A DNA stretch of 64,000 nucleotides from Candidatus Cloacimonadota bacterium (GTDB lineage Bacteria > Cloacimonadota > Cloacimonadia > Cloacimonadales > TCS61), in the NCBI GenBank assembly GCA_030445745.1, contig JASUTE010000007.1, forward strand, positions 3,367 through 67,366, in the 5' to 3' direction. Position 1 is the first letter of the stretch, and the number at the start of each line of letters is the position of its first letter. The position numbers and the translations under genes are program-made. Below are positions 36,101-44,559 of this stretch, piece after piece. The notes beneath the pieces were generated by a model. The model did no database searches and was not told the DNA's origin. It saw only the letters and a list, made by a program, of their open reading frames with translations.

Positions 36101-37732
36101 ATGTACAATTCAGTTGTTAATATGCCCTTTCCCACCAATGAACCTAACATTATGTACGAAAAAGGGTCAATTCATCGTAAAAAGATCGAAGAAGCGTTAA
36201 AGAAAATTTCCAGTCAACAGGTGGAAATCCCGCTTATAATCGGGGGAAAAGAGATCAAAACAGGTGATATGGGTAAGATGATAGAACCCCATAAACATGC
36301 CAATGTGCTGGGTCAATATCATAAAGCCGGCAAAAAAGAAGTCGAAATGGCTATTCAAGCAGCTTTAAAAGCTCAGAACGAATGGGAATTGATGAGCTTT
36401 GAACAACGTGCTGCTATTTTCTTAAAAGCGGCTGAACTAATCTCGACTAAATACCGTTATGAAATCAATGCAATAACCATGTTGAATCAGAGTAAGAATG
36501 TATTCCAAGCTGAAATAGATGCTGCTTGCGAACTGATCGACTTTTTGCGTTTTAACGCGTATTTCATGCGTCAAATTTATGAACAGCAACCCATGCATAA
36601 TCCTAAAGGGGTCTGGAATTATGTTCAATATCGACCCATCGAAGGCTTTGTGTTTGCTGTAACTCCCTTCAACTTTACAGCTATCGGCGGTAATTTGCCT
36701 ACAGCACCAGCTATGATGGGTAATGTGGTAGTTTGGAAACCTGCATCTACCGCTGTTTATGCTTGTTACAAAGTTATGCGAATTTTGGAAGAAGCTGGTC
36801 TGCCAGCCGGAGTTATTAATTTTGTGCCTGGTTCGGGAGCCAAGGTAGGGGACCCAGCCTTGCAATCACCAGATTTAGCTGGAATTCATTTCACCGGTAG
36901 TACCGCAACTTTCCAAAATATGTGGAAAACTATTGGAACAAATATTCACAACTACAAAAACTATCCTAGAATAGTTGGTGAAACAGGTGGTAAAGACTTT
37001 ATCGTAGCTCATCCTTCTGCACAGGTAGAACCACTGGTAGCAGCTATTACTCGCGGTGCTTTCGAGTATCAGGGACAAAAATGTTCGGCTGCCTCGCGTG
37101 CTTATATTCCCAAGAGCTTATGGCCTCAATTAAAACCACTTATCGAGCGCGATGTAAAATCGTTGAAAATGGGGGATGTGCGTGATAATACCAACTTTGT
37201 AAATGCTGTTATCGATAAAGCTAGTTTTGAAAACTGCAAAGCTTATTTGCAGCATGCCAAAGATTCCGATGATGCAGAAATTCTGCTGGGTGGCGGTGCT
37301 GATGACAGTGTAGGCTATTTTGTGGAACCAACAGTAATTTTGGCAAAAGATCCTAAATACAAATCGATGGTAGAAGAGATATTTGGTCCTATCATCACTA
37401 TATATATTTACGAAGATGAAAAATATGAAGAAACCTTGAAATTGTGCGATCAGACTTCTATCTATGCACTCACTGGTGCCATTTTCTCGCAAGATCGTAT
37501 GGCAACAAATAAGGCCTTGGAAATATTACGTCATAGTGCCGGGAATTTCTATATTAATGATAAACCAACCGGTTCTATAGTTGGTCAACAGCCATTTGGC
37601 GGTGCTCGTGGTTCTGGAACAGACGACAAAGCTGGTTCATATCAGAACCTGCTGCGCTGGGTAACTACTCGTTCTATAAAAGAAACATTCAACCCACCTA
37701 CAGATTATCGTTATCCTTTCTTAGAAGAATAA
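36101..37732 (+). CDS. pruA: L-glutamate gamma-semialdehyde (1-pyrroline-5-carboxylate) dehydrogenase
   Basis: Oxidises glutamate semialdehyde to glutamate with NAD+, the second step of proline breakdown. The 543-residue size and N-terminus (NEPNIMYEKGSIHRKKIEEAL) match the stand-alone ALDH4-type enzyme rather than the PutA fusion. Catalytic Cys is in GQKCSAASRAYI and the general base in VGETGGKDF; FTGSTATFQ is the NAD-binding turn. No proline dehydrogenase (putB) is in the window. AGGAGG precedes the ATG. A terminator follows. Confidence 0.95.
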   Translation: MYNSVVNMPFPTNEPNIMYEKGSIHRKKIEEALKKISSQQVEIPLIIGGKEIKTGDMGKMIEPHKHANVLGQYHKAGKKEVEMAIQAALKAQNEWELMSFEQRAAIFLKAAELISTKYRYEINAITMLNQSKNVFQAEIDAACELIDFLRFNAYFMRQIYEQQPMHNPKGVWNYVQYRPIEGFVFAVTPFNFTAIGGNLPTAPAMMGNVVVWKPASTAVYACYKVMRILEEAGLPAGVINFVPGSGAKVGDPALQSPDLAGIHFTGSTATFQNMWKTIGTNIHNYKNYPRIVGETGGKDFIVAHPSAQVEPLVAAITRGAFEYQGQKCSAASRAYIPKSLWPQLKPLIERDVKSLKMGDVRDNTNFVNAVIDKASFENCKAYLQHAKDSDDAEILLGGGADDSVGYFVEPTVILAKDPKYKSMVEEIFGPIITIYIYEDEKYEETLKLCDQTSIYALTGAIFSQDRMATNKALEILRHSAGNFYINDKPTGSIVGQQPFGGARGSGTDDKAGSYQNLLRWVTTRSIKETFNPPTDYRYPFLEE

Positions 37733-37748
37733 ACCAGATAAAAAATTA

Positions 37749-37775
37749 GGGGCTCGTCGATGAGCCCCATTTTTT
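37749..37775 (+). terminator. Rho-independent terminator after pruA
   Basis: GGGGCTC (37749-37755) pairs with GAGCCCC (37762-37768), followed by ATTTTTT. Confidence 0.93.
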
Positions 37776-37784
37776 GTGCTAATT

Positions 37785-38618
37785 TTACATGAATTTATAG
37801 GTTAAACCCAAAGCCAGAGTCTGACGAAATTGTCCGGCCTTGTCTTCTTGTTTGTCGTAAATAAGTTGGGCATAGAAATTTACCATTATATATTGACTAA
37901 TGGATACCGTAAAAGTGTTTTCCCAATCTACATCTACAGCTTTCCAGTCATCGTTATTTATCTTGTCTTCTTCTGAAAAATATAGCGCTTTGTACATACT
38001 AAAGCGGGTGTTGTACTGAATGCGGTTTTGTGCAAGAGGAGTTTTGTATTCGGTTACAAATTCCAAGCCACCATCGTTGGTATTGCCAATGCTGTCGTGT
38101 GAGTTAAGATTCTGTTTAAAAGCAGCACCGAAGCGGCTAGAGAGCTCGGCTTTTTCTTTTTTATACAATATTTTAGCAGCACCAAAGCTCTCAGTAAGTG
38201 TAATAGGGTTAAAATATTTTTCTTCGGATAACGATTGATCGATGAATTGGCTTTCCAGACGAGCGCCTACAAAGGGGTCTACTATCAAACCCAAAGTAAA
38301 GCGTTCGATCGATTCAAAATCGATAAGATCTGTTGATTTTTCTGGTTTTCCCCATTTTCCCGTATCTGCATTCTGCCGATGGGTTTGGCCAAATGCTAAT
38401 TTCAAAGTGTTTTTACTATATAAAATCTGAGAGAGTTGCTTTTGAGCTAAAAAATTTGCCTGAAAAGACCAGGTGACGTTCCCTAGTTCACTTCCTTCCC
38501 AATTATCGCTGTAGGCATTTTGATTCAGGGTAAGATTGACATCTGCTTCTGTTTCCCATTCTGCTGCACTTAAGGTAACAGCAATTGTTAATAAAATTAT
38601 AATAATAATTTTTTTCAT
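37785..38618 (-). CDS. DUF3078 family exported beta-barrel-like protein
   Basis: A 277-residue protein with signal peptide (KKIIIIILLTIAVTLSAA). It then carries the DUF3078 pattern: LTLNQNAYSDNWEGSELGNVTWSFQANF, TLKLAFGQTHRQN and a C-terminus of alternating strands ending LGLTYKFM. DUF3078 proteins are typical of the Bacteroidetes/FCB group and are presumed outer-membrane or periplasmic; function is unknown. Its start lies 1 nt after the NUDIX hydrolase stop, so they are translated from one transcript. Confidence 0.82.
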   Translation of the reverse strand: MKKIIIIILLTIAVTLSAAEWETEADVNLTLNQNAYSDNWEGSELGNVTWSFQANFLAQKQLSQILYSKNTLKLAFGQTHRQNADTGKWGKPEKSTDLIDFESIERFTLGLIVDPFVGARLESQFIDQSLSEEKYFNPITLTESFGAAKILYKKEKAELSSRFGAAFKQNLNSHDSIGNTNDGGLEFVTEYKTPLAQNRIQYNTRFSMYKALYFSEEDKINNDDWKAVDVDWENTFTVSISQYIMVNFYAQLIYDKQEDKAGQFRQTLALGLTYKFM

Positions 38619-38619
38619 A

Positions 38620-39285
38620 TTAATTTTCCTGAATCCATATTTTTATCATTTCATACAATATTTCTGCTGTAATTCCCCAAATTATTTCACCTTGGAATTT
38701 ATAAACATAAATATTCTGCAACTTACCTCCCCATGGCTTGTGGTAGCGGCTGGGGATTTGTAGTTTTTGGGTAGGAAAAGTCGTTATTTTATCACCATTC
38801 TTATTGTAATGATAAGGCTTTATTTCCAATTTCACCTTATAAATTTCTGGATCATTTTCCAAGAAAAAGGATAATGGAATTTTAAGTATAGATTGTACTT
38901 CGGAAAGATTGGGAACGATGGGGTTATGTTCCTCTAACTGCAATTCTCCGATGAACACATCGATAATAGAACCGATAGGTGATACTAAGGAATCTAGCTG
39001 TCCTAAAACCTCGATTGTATTCTTGGCAATTCCCAGCTCTTCACTGGTTTCGCGAATGGCCGTTTCTTGGGTGTTGCTATCTTCTGTTTTACTAAAATGC
39101 CCGCCAGGAAAACTGATTTCATCACCTTGACGAATATGAGAAGCGCGTTTTTCTAAAATAATATAAAGCTCACCATTTTCCCACAGCAGAGGTATAAGAA
39201 CAGCAGTCTCATGATATTTTACTCTTCCTAAAATACCGGGTTTATCGGGTAAGTTCTTTAAAAATTTCTTTAATTTATTCCGCAA
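38620..39285 (-). CDS. NUDIX hydrolase, CoA pyrophosphatase (NudL-like)
   Basis: Hydrolyses a nucleoside diphosphate derivative, probably CoA to 4'-phosphopantetheine and 3',5'-ADP. The NUDIX box is FPGGHFSKTED...TAIRETSEELGI, with the preceding RASHIRQGDEISFPGG typical of the CoA-type (UPF0035) subfamily. The start is uncertain: a TTG at 39324 would overlap the -10 box, so the TTG at 39285, with GAGG five bases upstream, is preferred (221 aa). PLLWENGELYIILEKR is the first strand. It is coupled to the DUF3078 gene. Confidence 0.82.
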   Translation of the reverse strand: MRNKLKKFLKNLPDKPGILGRVKYHETAVLIPLLWENGELYIILEKRASHIRQGDEISFPGGHFSKTEDSNTQETAIRETSEELGIAKNTIEVLGQLDSLVSPIGSIIDVFIGELQLEEHNPIVPNLSEVQSILKIPLSFFLENDPEIYKVKLEIKPYHYNKNGDKITTFPTQKLQIPSRYHKPWGGKLQNIYVYKFQGEIIWGITAEILYEMIKIWIQEN

Positions 39286-39323
39286 ATCAACCTCGAGCTT
39301 ATCTTTTCTACAGCCTGAGTCCA

Positions 39324-39349
39324 ATTATATCAAATTCATTGTTTGTCAA
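39324..39349 (-). promoter_or_regulatory. Promoter-like boxes for the NUDIX/DUF3078 operon
   Basis: On the minus strand a perfect TTGACA (39349-39344) and a perfect TATAAT (39329-39324) are separated by only 14 bp, shorter than the usual 16-18. If used, transcription would start near 39316, downstream of the most upstream possible TTG start. Confidence 0.45.
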
Positions 39350-40359
39350 CAGATAAGTGTGCACTAGTGAATCTCGGTATAACAAAATATTCCCGCTCCG
39401 TCGGCAATATCTTCTGCCAACCGGCGAGCAGCTAACTTGGCTGTTATACCCTGCTGTCTGGCCAAAAAGCTGCAGATCACACCTGTTACAGCCGAAAATT
39501 TCAGGTCTTCCTGCGAGCATTTCATATTAACAAAGTAGGAACACGGTTAAGGCTTCAGCTATTCTGTTTATTTCCACAGTCAAACTATGCCCTCGCTTTA
39601 GATGTATGTGAAAATATTCTCTTTTTTCGCTATCTGTTCAGCCAGCTTTATTGAGTTTGTTAAACACTACTTTGGCATCTTTTTTTATATCAAATTCCCT
39701 TATCTTCAGTTTTTTCTCCTATTTCATTACTAAAAAATCGCGAAAGTTTTCTAAATCACATTTATTTACTACAACCTCTACCCCATAATCCTTTTTCATT
39801 GTAATCCCTTTTTTACAATTTTGGCATAATTATGCAATAGTTTACTTTTTGCTGTGCTGCATGAGGAATTTGTAATTCCTCGTTCAGGTTCTGGTGCAAT
39901 TTATCGTATATCATCTATAAGTTAGGAAATATTATAGATAGTTCAAGCTGAGATCTTGGCATTATTTTTCCTAACATAGCGATATGCACGCAAGATTTTA
40001 TTATAGAAGAAAATGCTCAGGAAAACCAAGCTGGCATCACTGTTAGGGTTATCAGAACTAATGTCCAATTTAGGAATAGTATCACGCTGCTGATTTCAAA
40101 CATAAGGTTACTGCCCCGAATTATATCCCTCCCATAATGCTTCCCAATCTTTTGCTATCGGAGGTAAGGCCTGTTTCTATTTTGCTTACTAGTGAAATGC
40201 AAAAAAGAATATTCACGCCTGTATTGCAATTTAAGCAAGGAACAAAAGCCAAATTTAACTAGCTCTTTTACATTTTGGTAGACAAAATCCGACAAATATT
40301 AGTTACAATTGCTTGACTTATTTTTTTATTTTCGGCGAGTTTACCAAAAAGGAGTACCT
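39350..40359. other. About 1 kb without an intact gene; decayed coding traces
   Basis: No long frame on either strand. On the minus strand 39364-39525 is a 53-codon frame (MKCSQEDLKFSAVTGVICSF...) that looks protein-like but has no ribosome-binding site. Coding-like fragments also precede it (RGHSLTVEINRIAEAL). Around 40020-40160 (minus) fragments such as PPIAKDWEALWEGYNSGQ occur in broken frames. I read the region as one or more eroded genes. A TTGACT at about 40314-40319 may be the -35 box of the next operon. Confidence 0.4.
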
Positions 40360-41502
40360 ATGAGATTTTTTTTGGCAGTTTTAATACTTTTTTGTACGCT
40401 AAGCCTGTTCGCTCAGTCCGATTTTGAACAATTTAAATCACAGCAGGAGCAGCAATATCAACAATACGAGGAGACCGGGAAAAAAGCGCAGGCCAATTAT
40501 TACAGTCAGCAAGATTCTATGTTCATTCAATACAAAGAAGAGATCGAAAAACTATGGAATGAATTTCTGGAATCTACACCCAAAAGCTGGGTGAGTTACA
40601 ATTCCAATTTTAATGGTCGTAGTCAGGTAGATTTCGAAAAGAGTGAGGTGAAGGTAGAAAGTGTGGTAGATGAAAAAGAGGTAAAAAGTGAAGAAGAAGC
40701 CAAAGAGGTAATTAAAGAGCAGTTAGTTTCTATTCTAAAGGAAAAAGATAAATCCACCCACAAACCGATTCTAATGAATCAGGTTGCCTCACCAGACGAT
40801 GATTCTAAACCTATAACACCACCAGAAGTGGAAAAAGCTGCCGAAAAAATAGTGGAAAAAGCCGAAAAAAAGGTGTTCACAGATAAACAAGGCAACCAGA
40901 AAACCAAATATGTTATCACCCTGAACCTGATTCCCAAAAACATACAGGTGCGAGTGGATATGTACAAACCGCTCATCGAACAATATTGCCAGCAGCACGA
41001 TATCGAGCCCAAATTGGCAATGGCGATCATTCATACCGAATCATTTTATAACCCCAAAGCTTACAACAGACACGGAAATGCTTATGGCATGATGCAAATA
41101 GTTCCAGCTTATGCTGGTAAAACTATGAACTATGTGCTTTATAAAAATAAAAGTAAACCTAATTCAAGTCAGTTATACGATCCCAAAGTAAACTTGAATA
41201 TGGGGATTGGTTATTTGCGCTGGCTGGCCGATAATAAGTGGGAAAAGATAAAAAATCGTGATAACCAGAGCTATTGCATAATATGCAGTTACAATGGCGG
41301 GCCTGGTAGTATTTACAAAGCTATGACAGGTAAAATGCGCCGTATAGGCCAAGCTGAATGGGATAGAATGATAGATGATTTGAACACGATGGAAACAGAC
41401 GAGCTTTATAAAAAATTACGCAAAGATATCCCCTGGGCAGAAACTAGAAATTACATAAAACTAGTATGCGACAGAATGGAAAAATATTACAAAGATCAGT
41501 AG
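40360..41502 (+). CDS. Lytic murein transglycosylase (SLT domain, MltC-like)
   Basis: Start at 40360 is chosen for the AAAAAGGAG site; an upstream ATG at 40309 lacks one. The 380-residue protein has a signal peptide (MRFFLAVLILFCTLSLFAQ). A long Gln/Glu/Lys-rich, probably coiled-coil stretch runs to about residue 190. The C-terminal SLT domain (about 210-370) has catalytic Glu in IIHTESFYNPKAYN, then GMMQIVPAYAG, a DPKVNLNMGIGYL helix and CSYNGGPGS. It cleaves peptidoglycan with 1,6-anhydro product formation. The arrangement resembles MltC. It is the first gene of a five-gene operon, 9 nt before the next start. Confidence 0.9.
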   Translation: MRFFLAVLILFCTLSLFAQSDFEQFKSQQEQQYQQYEETGKKAQANYYSQQDSMFIQYKEEIEKLWNEFLESTPKSWVSYNSNFNGRSQVDFEKSEVKVESVVDEKEVKSEEEAKEVIKEQLVSILKEKDKSTHKPILMNQVASPDDDSKPITPPEVEKAAEKIVEKAEKKVFTDKQGNQKTKYVITLNLIPKNIQVRVDMYKPLIEQYCQQHDIEPKLAMAIIHTESFYNPKAYNRHGNAYGMMQIVPAYAGKTMNYVLYKNKSKPNSSQLYDPKVNLNMGIGYLRWLADNKWEKIKNRDNQSYCIICSYNGGPGSIYKAMTGKMRRIGQAEWDRMIDDLNTMETDELYKKLRKDIPWAETRNYIKLVCDRMEKYYKDQ

Positions 41503-41511
41503 GAGAAAGGG

Positions 41512-42027
41512 ATGAAGATGAATCTATTTTGGGGAGTAATATTAATTTTATGGGGAATAACCCTGGTATTAAAAGCACTTTTCAAGATCGATATTCCCTT
41601 TTTTCGTATTTTAATGGCAGCTATTCTCATCTATTTTGGGGTAAAACTGCTAATTTCCGGTTGGGGTGGAAAAAATGGCAGCAGAACAGCTTTTAATAGT
41701 ACTCATGTAACAGTTCACAATACTGTTTCGCAGCACGATGTTATCTTTGGCAGTTCCGATATCGATTTGCGTAACATGGATTTAACTGAAAAAAATGCAC
41801 GAGCAGAAGTGAATGTTATCTTTGGTTCTGCAAATATTTTGGTTGACCAGCAAACCCCTGTTAAAATTTATCTGGATACCGTTTTTGGAGATTGCCGTGT
41901 GGATGGGAAAAATATTGGTCCATTGGGTAAATCTGTATATACTACGGAAAGTTTTAAAGAAGGAGAATATTATTGGGAAGTAGAGCTGGATATTGTTTTT
42001 GGCTCTGCTATAATAGTCAATAGATGA
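41512..42027 (+). CDS. LiaF-like membrane protein
   Basis: 171 residues: two N-terminal hydrophobic segments (residues about 4-22 and 28-48; LFWGVILILWGITLVLKAL, FRILMAAILIYFGVKLLI). A cytoplasmic or periplasmic beta-repeat follows with the recurring motif VIFGSSDIDL, VIFGSANILV, TVFGDCRVDG, IVFGSAIIV. This is the DUF5668/LiaF layout of cell-envelope stress sensors, but the partner LiaRS genes are absent. GGAGAAAGGG precedes the start. The stop overlaps rnhC by 4 nt (ATGA). Confidence 0.78.
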   Translation: MKMNLFWGVILILWGITLVLKALFKIDIPFFRILMAAILIYFGVKLLISGWGGKNGSRTAFNSTHVTVHNTVSQHDVIFGSSDIDLRNMDLTEKNARAEVNVIFGSANILVDQQTPVKIYLDTVFGDCRVDGKNIGPLGKSVYTTESFKEGEYYWEVELDIVFGSAIIVNR

Positions 42028-42920
42028 ATAAAAAGCTACTAGAATATTTGGAAAAGATATTGCCACTTACCCAGGCAGCAGGATTTGTATTGGCAGATGA
42101 AAAAGAGATTCCTTATGGAGTACAGTTAAAATTCGCGAAAGCCGACAATAAAATCCCGTTAAATATCTATTTTTCAACAAAAAAAGGCATCAATCCGGTT
42201 TTGGGTGGTTCTGCCAAAAATCCACTGCGAGCTCAGTTACAGCAAGTTTTGGTAACCAGAGAATCGGAGTTGATTCACAGCTGGCAAATATGGTGTGGCA
42301 GCGATGAATCTGGCAAAGGAGATTTTTTCGGACCGCTGGTGGTAGCTGCTTTTGTAGCCCAAAAAGATGAACTACCGCAGTTGCTGGCAACTGGGGTGAA
42401 AGATTCCAAAAAAATAACCGATAAAAATATAGAGCAAATTGCCAAAAAATTGTACGGTAAATTCAACAATAGAATCAAAGTATTGGTGCTTAATCCGCTT
42501 AAATATAATCAACTTTATAACAAATTCCGCCAACAAGGCAAAAAATTGAATGAGCTTCTGGCCTGGATGCACGGCCGCTTGATTGTGGATTTACATAAAG
42601 AACACCAATTTGCCGGTGCCGTGGTAGATAAATTTGCTTCCAACCGTAATTTGATGGAAAGTCTGCAAGCTTTGCAGCAAATAAAAGTGAAAAATGTAGT
42701 GCGAGCTGAACAGGACCCAGCTGTGGCAGCAGCTTCGGTTATTGCCCGCTATCATTTCCTGCAAAATATGCAAATGCTACAAAAAAAATACCAGATGAAA
42801 CTGCCTAAAGGTGCTACCAATAATGTGATTAATGCTGCTCGCGTATTTTCCCAAAAATATGGCAAAAACCGGTTGAAGGAAGTTGCAAAAATTAATTTTA
42901 AAACAATACAAAAAGTTTAG
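42024..42920 (+). CDS. rnhC: Ribonuclease HIII
   Basis: Cuts the RNA strand of RNA/DNA hybrids. The N-terminal 80 residues form the TBP-like substrate-binding domain specific to RNase HIII. The catalytic core opens with GSDESGKGDFFGPLVVAA, where Asp and Glu adjacent (DE) replace the DxD/DE pattern of HII. VVDKFASN and AEQDPAVAAASVIAR carry later active-site residues. Length 298 aa is typical. Translation is coupled to the LiaF-like gene through ATGA. Confidence 0.95.
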   Translation: MNKKLLEYLEKILPLTQAAGFVLADEKEIPYGVQLKFAKADNKIPLNIYFSTKKGINPVLGGSAKNPLRAQLQQVLVTRESELIHSWQIWCGSDESGKGDFFGPLVVAAFVAQKDELPQLLATGVKDSKKITDKNIEQIAKKLYGKFNNRIKVLVLNPLKYNQLYNKFRQQGKKLNELLAWMHGRLIVDLHKEHQFAGAVVDKFASNRNLMESLQALQQIKVKNVVRAEQDPAVAAASVIARYHFLQNMQMLQKKYQMKLPKGATNNVINAARVFSQKYGKNRLKEVAKINFKTIQKV

Positions 42921-42930
42921 GAAGGCAAAT

Positions 42931-43434
42931 ATGTTACATGAATTTGAAGGAAATAAACCCAAAATTGGCAAGGCAAGCTGGATAGCAGATAGTGCAGATG
43001 TTATTGGCGACTGCCGCATAGGTGAAGATTGTTCCATTTGGTTCGGCTGTGTAGTGCGTGGCGATATTAATTTCATTCAAATTGGCCGTGGTAGCAATGT
43101 GCAAGATGGCACAGTGGTGCATGTAGATACAGATTTACCCGTGGAAATTGGTGAAAATGTGACGATTGGGCATAAAGCCACCATTCATGGCTGCAAAATT
43201 GGCGATGGCTGCTTGATTGGCATGAGTGCGACCATATTGGATGGAGCTGAAATAGGCGCTGGCAGCATAGTAGCTGCAGGCGCTGTGGTTACACCACATA
43301 AAAAATTCCCTCCCCGCAGCATGTTAATGGGTATCCCAGCAAAAGTTGTGAAAAAACTAGATGAAAAGGAAACTGCTGAGCTTATAGAACATGCCAAAAA
43401 CTATGCCAAACTAAAAGATAGATATTTAAAATAA
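42931..43434 (+). CDS. Gamma-carbonic anhydrase family protein
   Basis: Start at 42931 is preferred (AGGAAGG upstream, canonical N-terminus); the frame extends upstream into rnhC. The 167-residue protein is a left-handed beta-helix with hexapeptide repeats. The three zinc/iron ligands are His64, His81 and His86 (VVHVD, IGHKATIHGC). The C-terminal helix packs on the helix as in YrdA/PaaY/Cam proteins. It may hydrate CO2 or be inactive, as several family members are. It starts 10 nt after rnhC and overlaps the next gene by 1 nt (TAATG). Confidence 0.9.
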   Translation: MLHEFEGNKPKIGKASWIADSADVIGDCRIGEDCSIWFGCVVRGDINFIQIGRGSNVQDGTVVHVDTDLPVEIGENVTIGHKATIHGCKIGDGCLIGMSATILDGAEIGAGSIVAAGAVVTPHKKFPPRSMLMGIPAKVVKKLDEKETAELIEHAKNYAKLKDRYLK

Positions 43435-44369
43435 TGCTAACAACTGTTTTGGAAAAAATGCCGAATAATTTCTGGCAACTGCTGGAACAAAATGGCTGGC
43501 AACAACATTTCACCAGTAAGGAAGACAAACGAGCTAAAATAGCTATAATTCGCACCTACACCGATTTCGATAAAGCTAAATTTGCTCATTTTCCCAATCT
43601 GAAGCTAATAATTCGAGCAGGAACTGGCTACGATAATATCGATTTAACTGAAGCTAAGAAGCGTGCTGTAACTGTTTGTAATACTCCAAATGCTAATGCC
43701 ATTTCGGCAGCAGAACATACCCTGGCATTTATAGCAGCTATGCTGAAACAGCAGCAACCAGGTAAACAGATAATTCAGAATAAAAAATGGCGGGAAACAG
43801 CACAAAATTGCTGGGAATTTGCCGAGTTAAAAGTTTTGATTATCGGTTTGGGACGGGTGGGAAGCCGCACAGCTAAGCTACTGCAATCGTTAGGTGCGCA
43901 GGTAAAAGCATACGATCCCTATTTAAATAAGGCACAATTTGAAAAAAAACAGGTTACTAGTACGGAATTAGAATTTGGGCTTGGCTGGTGTAATTTGCTT
44001 AGTTTTCATACTCCGCTTACCAGCCAAACTTATCACTATTTTTCAGCCAAATTGCTGCAAATGTTGCAATGTCCATTTTGGCTGGTTAATACTTCTCGCG
44101 GCTCTGTAGTAGATATTGCTGCTATTAAGCTAGCGCTAGAGCAGAACAAACTTTTAGGTGCAGCTCTGGATGTATTTCCCAAAGAACCTTTTAATATGCC
44201 AGATTTTATGCGAGCTGATAAGATTTATCTTACACCTCACCTGGGAGCTTTTACCAAAAATGCAAAAGAGCGAATGGCAGAGGAAACTCTGCAGGTTTGG
44301 CAGAAATTTGTTTTTGAAAATAAAATAATCTCGGAAGTTGACCCTCGTTTTACCTTCCGAAAAAAATAA
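43434..44369 (+). CDS. D-isomer 2-hydroxyacid dehydrogenase (phosphoglycerate-dehydrogenase-like)
   Basis: 311 residues. The NAD-binding domain has GLGRVGSRTAKLLQSLGAQVKAYDPY. The substrate site and catalytic residues are visible: RAGTGYDNIDL, TSRGSVVD (Arg), KEPF (Glu region) and TPHLGAF (His). There is no C-terminal ACT domain. 3-Phosphoglycerate dehydrogenase is plausible, but hydroxypyruvate/glyoxylate reductases look alike, so no gene symbol is given. Last gene of the five-gene operon. No terminator is obvious after it. Confidence 0.85.
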   Translation: MLTTVLEKMPNNFWQLLEQNGWQQHFTSKEDKRAKIAIIRTYTDFDKAKFAHFPNLKLIIRAGTGYDNIDLTEAKKRAVTVCNTPNANAISAAEHTLAFIAAMLKQQQPGKQIIQNKKWRETAQNCWEFAELKVLIIGLGRVGSRTAKLLQSLGAQVKAYDPYLNKAQFEKKQVTSTELEFGLGWCNLLSFHTPLTSQTYHYFSAKLLQMLQCPFWLVNTSRGSVVDIAAIKLALEQNKLLGAALDVFPKEPFNMPDFMRADKIYLTPHLGAFTKNAKERMAEETLQVWQKFVFENKIISEVDPRFTFRKK

Positions 44370-44437
44370 TCTATACAGTTAAAATACCGTCAATAAAAGC
44401 CATACTAAACATACAAAACCTCCCGGAATAATAAAAC

Positions 44438-44467
44438 TTGACAGAAGCGATAAAATCTTGCTAATTA
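44438..44467 (+). promoter_or_regulatory. Possible nrdD promoter
   Basis: A perfect TTGACA (44438-44443) lies 122 bp before nrdD, followed after 17-18 bp by CTAATTA. AATATATTG near 44519-44527 resembles half of an NrdR box, but no clean pair of boxes was found, so NrdR control is only a possibility. Confidence 0.35.
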
Positions 44468-44559
44468 ACAAGCTAGCTAATCTATATCAAAACAGAGGTT
44501 TATGGGTTTTAAAATTGTAATATATTGGAAATTAAGAAATTAGCGCTTGAGGAGCTTTA

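Noticed and set aside
40779-41034. Two overlapping minus-strand frames opposite the transglycosylase gene
   Set aside because: Both antisense to the SLT-domain coding sequence, with no homology of their own.
44370-44559. NrdR boxes upstream of nrdD
   Set aside because: AATATATTG near 44519 resembles half a box, but a second box at the usual spacing is not evident.
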